6,061 nt of DNA from an uncultured delta proteobacterium (lineage in GTDB: Bacteria; Myxococcota_A; Polyangia; Polyangiales; Polyangiaceae), in NCBI GenBank assembly GCA_903893335.1, contig CAITLX010000888.1, positions 1-6,061 on the forward strand, in the 5' to 3' direction. The position numbers and the translations under genes were made by a program. The first letter of the stretch is position 1; the number at the start of each line of letters is the position of its first letter. This document shows, piece by piece, positions 1 to 6,061 of this stretch. The notes under the pieces are model-generated. The model had not been told where the DNA came from and did no database searches. It was given only the letters and a program-made list of their open reading frames with translations.

Positions 1-93
1 GCCGGTCGGCGCGACCGCCGTGACGACCGTGCCCGCGAGGGAGACGACGGCGCCCGTGGCCACGGTGCCGCGCTTCACGTCGTAGATCGTCGC
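1..93 (-). other. Start of a further C-terminal beta-rich domain after the TSP3 repeats
   Basis: After the last TSP3 cysteine and proline the same protein continues with TIYDVKRGTVATGAVVSL and then AGTVVTAVAPTG up to the window edge. The pattern (aspartate-valine-lysine, 'G-x-V', 'G-x-x-V-x-L-x-G-x-V-V-T-A-V') looks like the opening strands of an OB-fold-like or beta-barrel module of the kind seen on secreted myxobacterial proteins. Only about 31 residues are visible, so this is an inference from pattern; it could also be a linker or a sorting domain. It does show that the repeats are not the end of the protein. Confidence 0.35.
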
Positions 94-2010
94 GGGGCAC
101 GCGAGCGCGCCGGCGTTGGCGGCGTTGGGGCACGCGTCGCAGGCGTCTCCCTTGCCGTCGGTGTCGGCGTCCGCCTGGTCGGGGTTGGCCGCCTGCGGGC
201 AGTTGTCGGTCGCGTTGGGGACGGTGTCTCCGTCGGAGTCGTTCAGGTCGACCGGCTTGCACGCGGTGGTGTTCGCGTCGAGCGGGCACGGGTCGCACGC
301 GTCGCCCACGCCGTCGCCGTCGGCGTCGGCCTGCTTGCCCGAGTCGAGCGGGCGCACGGGGTCGAAGGCGCGCGGGCAGAGGTCGACGGTGTCGGCGATG
401 CCGTCGCCGTCGGCGTCGCCCGCTGCGGGCACGCCCGTGTAGACCGTCGAGCCCGACACCGCCGTCGGGCGCCGGGGCACGCACGTCGGCTCGCCCGGGG
501 GGTCGCCGCAGAAGAACGCCGCGTACATCGTGCCGTCGGCGCGCGCGGCCGAGGCCTTGAGCGCGTCGTACGTCTGGCCTGCCTCGGCCGAGATGCAGAG
601 CCGCTTCGCGGAGCCGCACACGTCGACCGCGTCGCACGCGCCCCCGGCTGCGAGCGCCGTGACGACCGCGTCGTCGCCGTAGAGCGCCGCGCCCGCGCGC
701 AGCACGAGCACGACGTCGGCCGGGTCGGCGTCGATGACGGCGCGGTGCGCGTCGTGCACGCGACCGTCGAAGATGGTCACGTCGGCGACCTTGCCGGCGG
801 CGAGCGTGCCGATGACGTCGTCGGTCGCCGTGGCGGCGGCGGCGTTCGAGGTGACCATCTTCCAGAGGTCCTCGTCGGTGAACGCGCCGTCGGCGTAGGT
901 GCGGTTCCACCCGTCGGCGCAGCGAAGCTCGCGCAGCAGGTTCATCGAGCCGCTCGCGATCCAGTCGGTGCCGAGCGCGATGCGCACGCCGAGGCGCGAG
1001 GCCTCGGCCACGCGCGCGGTGTCGCCGTACAGGACGACGTTGGAGCGCGGCGACCAGATGAGCGAGGTGCGCTTGGCGGCCATGGCCGCGTACGCGGCGG
1101 GGCCGAGGCCGATGGCGTGGATGAAGCTGCTCTGCGGCAGGACGACGTCGACGCCGCCGCCGCTCGTGCTCGACAGGCAGGCGAACTCGTTGGCCGCCGC
1201 GGCGCCGATGCCCTCGGCGACGTGCGGCAGGTAGGAGTCCTCGGCGGCGACCGTCGCCGCGGAGACGAGCTTGGGGTACGCGCACGTCGAGGTGAGCTCG
1301 GTGGCGTTCTGGTCGCCGAGCGGGAAGGTGTCGAAGTCGACCGCGGACTGGCCGAGGCCGAGCTCCTGCGCGGCGCTGTCGAGGTTGCGCAGCAGGCCCG
1401 CCGCGCTGCCCGAGCCGACCGTGGACGTCGCGCCGCCGAGCAGGAAGCGCAGCTCGCCCCAGGTGATCTGCGCCTTGGTCGCCGCGCCCGGGACCGAGAT
1501 CTTCGTGTGGCCGTTCTTCGGGCCGCGCCAGTCGTGGCGGTGCTCGTAGCGCTCGCCCGTGTCGGGCGCGGGGTCGTTCTGCGAGAACGTGATGTGGTCG
1601 TGGGTGTTGATGAGCCCCGGCGAGATGACGCCCTGCGGGCAGACGACCTTCGTGGCCGACGCGGCCGCAGCCGCGCAGTCGCAGCCGACGCACGCGATGC
1701 TGCCCTGCGCGTCGATGTGCACCGCGCCGCCGCGGTAGACGGTGCCCGGCACGAGCACGGTGCCGACGAGCAGCTTGTCGGCGCCGCCCGCGGTCACCTC
1801 GCACGACCCGCTCGCGAGCGCCGGCAGCGCCGCGCACGTCACGACGGTGGGGCCGACGTGGCCGCCGGCGTCACCCGACGGGGCGTCGTCGCCGACCCCC
1901 GCGTCCGCCGACCCTCCCGAGCCGGCGGGCGCGTCGATCGCGTTCGACGAGCAGCCTGCGATCCCCCCCAGCGTGACGACGAAGCCGAGGACCCAGGTTG
2001 CTTTTTGCAC
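1..2010 (-). CDS. Exported amidohydrolase lipoprotein (ATZ/TRZ-like) with C-terminal TSP3 repeats, partial
   Basis: Metal-dependent hydrolase of the amidohydrolase superfamily, closest in motif layout to the ATZ/TRZ/SsnA deaminase-chlorohydrolase group; the substrate is unknown. The frame is open for 670 codons and leaves the window before a stop. The chosen GTG start gives MQKATWVLGF..., a short hydrophobic segment and a lipobox IAGC with Cys20, followed by Ser21-Ser22 and a Gly/Ser/Asp-rich tether to about residue 53. This predicts an outer-membrane or surface lipoprotein. The catalytic domain covers about residues 54-430: PGLINTHDH carries His137 and His139, PHVAEG carries His263 and Glu266, FIHAIGL carries His298, SPRSN follows, and LGTDW carries Asp349. 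The His-x-His, His-x-x-Glu, His, Asp set is complete, so it should be active. A GTLAAGKVADVTIFDG stretch near 400-415 is the usual closing beta-domain motif. Residues 532-638 are TSP3-like repeats. The start is two bases after the cyclophilin stop with only a weak Shine-Dalgarno, suggesting translational coupling. Family call is firm; substrate and full C-terminus are unknown. Confidence 0.88.
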   Translation of the reverse strand, partial: MQKATWVLGFVVTLGGIAGCSSNAIDAPAGSGGSADAGVGDDAPSGDAGGHVGPTVVTCAALPALASGSCEVTAGGADKLLVGTVLVPGTVYRGGAVHIDAQGSIACVGCDCAAAAASATKVVCPQGVISPGLINTHDHITFSQNDPAPDTGERYEHRHDWRGPKNGHTKISVPGAATKAQITWGELRFLLGGATSTVGSGSAAGLLRNLDSAAQELGLGQSAVDFDTFPLGDQNATELTSTCAYPKLVSAATVAAEDSYLPHVAEGIGAAAANEFACLSSTSGGGVDVVLPQSSFIHAIGLGPAAYAAMAAKRTSLIWSPRSNVVLYGDTARVAEASRLGVRIALGTDWIASGSMNLLRELRCADGWNRTYADGAFTDEDLWKMVTSNAAAATATDDVIGTLAAGKVADVTIFDGRVHDAHRAVIDADPADVVLVLRAGAALYGDDAVVTALAAGGACDAVDVCGSAKRLCISAEAGQTYDALKASAARADGTMYAAFFCGDPPGEPTCVPRRPTAVSGSTVYTGVPAAGDADGDGIADTVDLCPRAFDPVRPLDSGKQADADGDGVGDACDPCPLDANTTACKPVDLNDSDGDTVPNATDNCPQAANPDQADADTDGKGDACDACPNAANAGALACPATIYDVKRGTVATGAVVSLAGTVVTAVAPTG
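97..417 (-). repeat. Thrombospondin type 3-like calcium-binding repeats in the amidohydrolase tail
   Basis: Protein-level repeats inside the amidohydrolase, residues about 532-638. Successive units read DADGDGIADTVDLCP, DADGDGVGDACDPCP, DSDGDTVPNATDNCP and DADTDGKGDACDACP. Asp-rich loops at alternating positions plus paired cysteines are the hallmark of TSP3 repeats, which bind Ca2+ and are normally found on exported proteins. At DNA level this gives two 19-bp identical direct copies (310-328 and 400-418), both explained by the DADGDG codons rather than by a mobile or regulatory repeat. The cysteines imply an oxidising, extracytoplasmic location, consistent with the lipobox at the N-terminus. 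Confidence 0.82.
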
Positions 2011-2012
2011 GA

Positions 2013-2627
2013 TCAGCTCGTCGGGGTGGTGGCGCTGCGGAACAGCTCGACCTTCTGCACGACGACGTCCTCGACCGGCCTGTCCTGGCGGCTGCGGGGC
2101 ACGTTCGCGATCTTGCCGACGACGTCGAGGCCGGCCACCACGCGGCCGAACACCGTGTGCTTGCCGTCGAGGTGCGCCGTCGCGCGCTCGGTGATGAACC
2201 ACTGCGAGCCGTTGGTGCCCGGCCCGGCGTTGGCCATCGACAGGATGCCCGGCCCGTCGTGGCGAAGCTCGCGGTGGATCTCGTCGGCGAAGCGGTAGCC
2301 CGGCCCGCCCGTGCCCCAGCGCGCCGCGGCCGACGGGTCGGTCGAGCGGCTGAGCGGATCGCCGCACTGGATCATGAAGTCGGGGATGACGCGGTGGAAG
2401 CGCACGCCGTCGTACAGCGGCACGCCCTTCTGCTCCTGGCCGCTGACCGGGTCCTTCCACGCGATGGCGCCGGTCGCGAGGCCGACGAAGTTCGCGACGG
2501 TCTTGGGGGCGCGCGTCTCCTCGAGCTTGAGGGTGACAGCGCCCTGCGTCGTGTGGAGGCGGGCGTACAGATCGCCCGTGCCGGGCACGTCGATCGCGGG
2601 GAAGGTGGGGTCGCCGAAGAGGGCCAT
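2013..2627 (-). CDS. Cyclophilin-type peptidyl-prolyl cis-trans isomerase
   Basis: Catalyses cis-trans isomerisation of Xaa-Pro bonds to assist protein folding. It is 204 aa with no signal peptide or membrane segment, so cytoplasmic; the length is a single cyclophilin domain with a short N-terminal extension. Visible motifs are VRFHRVIPDFMIQCGDP, where Arg79 matches the catalytic Arg55 of human CypA and Gln87 matches Gln63; TNGSQWFIT at about 138-146; and HLDGKHTVFGRV at 152-163. The position equal to CypA Trp121 is His152, as in Cyp40-type proteins, which suggests weak cyclosporin A binding. The CypA SQFFI motif reads SQWFI here. An insertion around residues 54-72 (AIAWKDPVSGQEQKGVPLYDG) is common in bacterial homologues. 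The ATG is preceded by AGGAG at a 7-nt spacing, which fixes the start. Its TGA lies two bases before the amidohydrolase GTG, so the two are probably co-translated. Confident family call; specific clients unknown. Confidence 0.95.
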   Translation of the reverse strand: MALFGDPTFPAIDVPGTGDLYARLHTTQGAVTLKLEETRAPKTVANFVGLATGAIAWKDPVSGQEQKGVPLYDGVRFHRVIPDFMIQCGDPLSRSTDPSAAARWGTGGPGYRFADEIHRELRHDGPGILSMANAGPGTNGSQWFITERATAHLDGKHTVFGRVVAGLDVVGKIANVPRSRQDRPVEDVVVQKVELFRSATTPTS

Positions 2628-2634
2628 GCGCGTG

Positions 2635-2639
2635 CTCCT
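2635..2639 (-). promoter_or_regulatory. Shine-Dalgarno for the cyclophilin gene
   Basis: AGGAG on the minus strand, separated by 7 nt from the ATG at 2627. It is the clearest ribosome binding site in the window and decides the cyclophilin start; the other starts here have weak or poorly spaced sites. Confidence 0.8.
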
Positions 2640-2658
2640 ACGCGAGAGGGAAGCGCGC

Positions 2659-2685
2659 AGCTTAGCACGCGCGCGCGCCTGTAAA
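2659..2685 (-). promoter_or_regulatory. Weak sigma70-like promoter candidate upstream of the cyclophilin gene
   Basis: On the minus strand TTTACA (2680-2685) matches five of six bases of a -35 box, and TGC-TAAGCT gives an extended -10-like element (box 2659-2664). The spacer is 15 nt, shorter than the ideal 17. It would start transcription near 2652 and leave a roughly 25-nt leader containing the AGGAG site. These are the most AT-rich bases in the gap, which supports but does not prove the call. The -35 element overlaps the loop of the stem-loop described separately. Confidence 0.3.
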
Positions 2686-2693
2686 GGCGCGCG
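2672..2693 (-). terminator. Stem-loop between thiolase and cyclophilin genes, possible terminator lacking a U-tract
   Basis: A perfect 9-bp inverted repeat, CGCGCGCCT (2672-2680) and AGGCGCGCG (2685-2693), with a four-base loop (GTAA on the plus strand, TTAC on the minus strand). It sits about 46 nt after the thiolase stop and 44 nt before the cyclophilin ATG. No run of U follows on the minus strand, so it is not a classic intrinsic terminator; in very GC-rich genomes U-less hairpins may still end or process transcripts. It could also be an mRNA-stabilising element, or simply a product of the alternating CG tract. Confidence 0.35.
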
Positions 2694-2739
2694 AAACCGG
2701 CCTCAGGCCCGCTCGAATCGCTGGGCCGAACGCGCCCTC

Positions 2740-3945
<1,206 letters not shown>

Positions 3946-4001
3946 GGCTCCCGAGGGTACGCCCGATCGGCGCGCCCCGCGTCGGCTCCGGGCGCCGCGC
4001 G
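3946..4001. other. 56-nt spacer between dehydrogenase and thiolase genes
   Basis: Short GC-rich spacer with no U-tract terminator and no recognisable promoter. Its only notable element is GGGAG directly before the thiolase ATG at a too-short 2-nt spacing. The spacing and common strand fit a shared transcript for the two enzymes. Confidence 0.5.
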
Positions 4002-4874
4002 TCAGACCTCGGGGCCGCGCTCGGTCCAGCGGTAGAAGCCCTGGCCCGACTTCTTGCCCAGCCGGCCGGCGCGCACCATCTGCCGCAGCAGCGACGGCGG
4101 GCGAAACTGCTCGCCCAGCTCGCGGTGCAGGTGCTCGAGGATGGCGAGCCGCACGTCGAGCCCCACGAGATCGCTCAGCTTGAGCGGGCCCATCGGGTGC
4201 CGGTAGCCGAGCTCCATCGCGCGATCGATGTCGACCACCGACGCGACGCCCGACTCGAGCATGCGGATGGCCTCGGCTCCGATGACGACGCCGAGCCGGC
4301 TGGTCGCGAAGCCGGGCGCGTCGCGCACGACGATCGGCGTCTTGCCCAGCCGCCGGGCCAGCAGCAGCGCGGCGTCGACGGTCTCGGCCGAGGTGTCGAC
4401 GCCGTGCACGACCTCGAGCAGCTCCATGACCGGCGGCGGGTTGAAGAAGTGCAAGCCCAGCGTGCGCGCGGGAGCGGCGAGGCGCCTGCCGAGCTCGGTG
4501 ATGGAGAGGCTCGAGGTGTTGCTCGCGAGCAGCGCGTGCGGCAGGGCCGCGTCGCGCGCGCGGCCGAGCAGCTCGACCTTGAGGTCCATCGACTCGGGCG
4601 CGGCCTCGATCACGAGATCGGCGTCCGCGCAGGCGCGCGCGAGATCGGCGCACGCGACGAGCGCGCCGAGCGTCTCGCTGCGCGACTCGTTGGTGATCTT
4701 CCCCTTCTCGATCGCGCGCTCGAGCCCCGCGCGGATCGACCCGAGCGCCGCGTCGACCTGCCCCGGCGCGACGTCGAACAGCCTCGTGACGAACCCTGCC
4801 TGCGCGCACACCTGCGCGATGCCGCGCCCCATCGTCCCGGCCCCGAGGACGGCCACCGTGCGGAAGTCGTGCAT
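4002..4874 (-). CDS. 3-hydroxyacyl-CoA dehydrogenase (3-hydroxybutyryl-CoA dehydrogenase-like)
   Basis: NAD-dependent oxidation of 3-hydroxyacyl-CoA to 3-oxoacyl-CoA; soluble. The 290-aa length is normal for the single-function enzyme. The N-terminal Rossmann domain opens with TVAVLGAGTMGRGIAQ (Gly11, Gly13, Gly16), with Asp34 ending the second strand as the expected NAD ribose contact. Catalytic residues by alignment with human HADH are Ser121 in SNTSSLSI, His142 in LHFFNP and Glu154 in MELLEVV. The C-terminal helical domain follows APGFATSRL and ends in LGKKSGQGFYRW. The usually conserved Asn of PGF-x-x-NRL is Ser192 here, a variant I believe recurs in a bacterial subfamily. The ATG at 4874 gives the normal start and lies 11 nt after the TAA of the upstream membrane-protein gene; an in-frame GTG at 4892 that overlaps that stop would add six residues. 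Neither has a clear Shine-Dalgarno, which favours translational coupling. It pairs with the following thiolase as consecutive beta-oxidation steps. Confidence 0.94.
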   Translation of the reverse strand: MHDFRTVAVLGAGTMGRGIAQVCAQAGFVTRLFDVAPGQVDAALGSIRAGLERAIEKGKITNESRSETLGALVACADLARACADADLVIEAAPESMDLKVELLGRARDAALPHALLASNTSSLSITELGRRLAAPARTLGLHFFNPPPVMELLEVVHGVDTSAETVDAALLLARRLGKTPIVVRDAPGFATSRLGVVIGAEAIRMLESGVASVVDIDRAMELGYRHPMGPLKLSDLVGLDVRLAILEHLHRELGEQFRPPSLLRQMVRAGRLGKKSGQGFYRWTERGPEV

Positions 4875-4885
4875 GGATTCGAGGG

Positions 4886-6061
4886 TTACCACGCGGGGCG
4901 GCGCGCCCGCTCGGCCGCGTCGTGCAGCGCCGCCGCGAGCGCGGGGTCGGCGAGCCGCTCGCGCGCGGCGACCGCGTGGTTGTCGAGCGCCGCGGCGTAG
5001 GTGGCGTCGAGCTGGACGGACTGCGACGGGTGCGGGCCTGGCGCGCCGACGGCGGCGCACCCCTCGCACGCGGTGCCGTCGAGCAGCCCGCGCGCGCTCG
5101 CGCGAAGCCGCGCGGCGTCGGCGTCCGCGTCGCGCTCGGTCGCGTAGAGGCGCACCAGCAGCCCGACGGGGCGGAACGCGAACGCGCGCGCGAGCTCGGG
5201 GTCGACCGCGAGGTAGTCGGGCACGGCGTAGACGGGCCGGCGGCGGATCTCGCGCGCGACCAGCTCGTGGGTGCGGCGAATGCTGGCGTCGTCGCCCCAC
5301 GGCAGCACGAGGTCGGGGTGCTCGCGCGCCACCTGCGCGCGCCGCCAGGGGAGAAACAGCTCGCCGACCGCGAGCACCGTGCGCTCGGCGCACGCGCGCT
5401 CGACGACGCACGCCCACGCAGCCGCGCCGGTGACCAGATCGCCCCGCACGAGCACGAGCGCCCCGGGCTCGGCCGGTCGCAGCAGGTCGTGCGCCAGCGC
5501 CTCGCCGCGCCGGTCGCGCGCGAGGTCGAGGCCGCGCACCGCCGCGAGCCCCGCGACGACGAGCGCGGCGGTCGCGAGCCACCCCGCCGCCACCTTCGCG
5601 CGCGCGGGCGCGGAGGCGACGCCGACCGCGACGAGCAGCGCGAACGGCACGTGCGGCGCCGCGACGAAGCGCTCGGCGAACGCGAGGCGCTCCTCCCCCT
5701 CGGCGGCGAACAGCCAGTTGACGACGGCGAACGCGGGGCCGGTGCCGAGCCACACGAGCGCGACCGCCGCGACGTCGAGCCGCCGCTCGAGCGCGCCGCG
5801 CGCGAGGCCCCAGGCTCCGAGCAGCGAGGCGACGACGCCCACGCTCGACGCGAAGAGCGACGTCCAGGCGACCAGGCGCGCGGCGTGGTGGCCCTCGACG
5901 CCGTGGCGCGAGGCGCGCAGCAGCCCGCCGTAGTCGGCGCGCGTCGCGAGCCGCGCGAGCGACGCGAGGTCGTGCACGTCGCCGAACGACGGGACCGGGT
6001 GGCGCGACGCCGCGACGACCACGAGCGCAGCCGCGAGCGCGACGGGCGCGACGAACGCCGC
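4886..6061 (-). CDS. Multi-pass membrane protein, DUF2723-like (GT-C/TMEM260-type), C-terminal part
   Basis: Integral membrane protein whose N-terminus lies beyond the right edge; 391 residues plus the TAA stop are visible and the frame is open to the boundary. A GTG at 6022 is not accepted as the start because hydrophobic coding sequence (AAFVAPVALAAALVVVAA) runs through it. Hydrophobic segments lie at about visible residues 1-17, 64-86, 97-118, 137-151 and 157-177, followed by a soluble domain from about 186 to the end. SFGDVHDLASLARLATRADYGG (visible about 25-46) resembles the loop of DUF2723 proteins that has a 'WGD..tl..l..hlTR..YG' pattern, and GALVLVRGDL...GELFLPWRRAQ resembles their C-terminal 'ga.l.t.GD......l' region. 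The family relates to GT-C membrane glycosyltransferases, and vertebrate TMEM260 is a protein O-mannosyltransferase. The catalytic N-terminal part is not in view, so activity cannot be judged. The join to the downstream dehydrogenase is tight (11 nt), although the functions seem unrelated. Membrane nature is firm; the family is a recollection-based call. Confidence 0.68.
   Translation of the reverse strand, partial: AAFVAPVALAAALVVVAASRHPVPSFGDVHDLASLARLATRADYGGLLRASRHGVEGHHAARLVAWTSLFASSVGVVASLLGAWGLARGALERRLDVAAVALVWLGTGPAFAVVNWLFAAEGEERLAFAERFVAAPHVPFALLVAVGVASAPARAKVAAGWLATAALVVAGLAAVRGLDLARDRRGEALAHDLLRPAEPGALVLVRGDLVTGAAAWACVVERACAERTVLAVGELFLPWRRAQVAREHPDLVLPWGDDASIRRTHELVAREIRRRPVYAVPDYLAVDPELARAFAFRPVGLLVRLYATERDADADAARLRASARGLLDGTACEGCAAVGAPGPHPSQSVQLDATYAAALDNHAVAARERLADPALAAALHDAAERARRPAW

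Larger units (their letters stand above)
2628..2739. other. 112-nt intergenic gap between thiolase and cyclophilin genes
   Basis: The longest gap between genes in the window. It contains the cyclophilin ribosome binding site, a weak promoter candidate, the 9-bp stem-loop and a near copy of the thiolase 3' end (2702-2717, 15 of 16 bases identical to 2739-2754). No small ORF with a convincing start and coding character was seen. The gap probably separates two transcription units: the dehydrogenase-thiolase pair and the cyclophilin-amidohydrolase pair. Confidence 0.6.

Noticed and set aside
310..418. Repeated 19-bp unit considered as a CRISPR or regulatory repeat
   Set aside because: The copies are explained by DADGDG codons of the TSP3 repeats, are in the same coding phase, and lack spacer regularity.
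745..2298. 517-aa open frame on the plus strand opposite the amidohydrolase
   Set aside because: Composition is Arg/Ala/Gly/Val-rich with no recognisable motif, and it crosses both the amidohydrolase and the cyclophilin. Long antisense frames are expected in DNA with G or C at almost every third position.
3946..4809. N-terminal extension of the thiolase frame up to 4809
   Set aside because: The extra 288 residues are Arg-rich and lie inside the dehydrogenase in another frame; the real thiolase begins at the canonical MSLRTVYVVDAVRTP.
4125..5433. Plus-strand frames of 291 and 401 aa opposite the dehydrogenase and membrane protein
   Set aside because: They overlap each other and the minus-strand genes, are Arg/Ser/Ala-rich, and lack family signatures.
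4875..5753. N-terminal extension of the dehydrogenase frame up to 5753
   Set aside because: The extension is low-complexity Arg/Ala sequence overlapping the membrane protein; the Rossmann motif places the true start at 4874 or at most 4892.
6020..6022. GTG as start of the membrane protein
   Set aside because: The open frame and a hydrophobic helix continue upstream to the edge, and the visible part matches only the C-terminal half of the suspected family.

Overview
This is a very GC-rich window, with third codon positions almost always G or C. All the credible genes lie on the minus strand and run from the right end toward the left. The style suggests Myxococcota, probably the Polyangia side: a lipoprotein with a Gly/Ser/Asp-rich tether, calcium-type DADGDG (thrombospondin type 3) repeats on a secreted enzyme, and a DUF2723-like membrane protein. 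This is an inference from gene style; no rRNA or other marker is present. I saw no tRNA, rRNA, IS element, CRISPR array or attachment site.

Layout in transcription order, right to left: (1) the C-terminal half of a multi-pass membrane protein resembling the DUF2723 (GT-C/TMEM260-like) family, cut by the right edge; (2) a 290-aa 3-hydroxyacyl-CoA dehydrogenase starting 11 nt after it; (3) a 401-aa thiolase of the PaaJ/PcaF-like branch, 56 nt further on; (4) a 112-nt gap with a strong stem-loop and a weak promoter candidate; (5) a 204-aa cytoplasmic cyclophilin with a good Shine-Dalgarno; (6) a large exported amidohydrolase lipoprotein with a C-terminal TSP3 repeat region, whose start lies two bases after the cyclophilin stop and which runs off the left edge.

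The dehydrogenase and thiolase form a functional pair. They carry out the last two steps of a beta-oxidation-type cycle: 3-hydroxyacyl-CoA is oxidised to 3-oxoacyl-CoA, which is cleaved by CoA to give acetyl-CoA. The thiolase sequence leans toward 3-oxoadipyl-CoA-type thiolases, so the pair could serve aromatic or dicarboxylate catabolism, but no other gene of such a pathway is in view. The cyclophilin and amidohydrolase look like a second, translationally coupled unit.

Most of the window is ordinary core metabolism. The most unusual item is the amidohydrolase: a deaminase/chlorohydrolase-type metal enzyme with all expected ligands, combined in one chain with a lipoprotein signal and a cysteine-rich calcium-binding-type repeat tail. 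I found no convincing evidence of a new multi-gene system.
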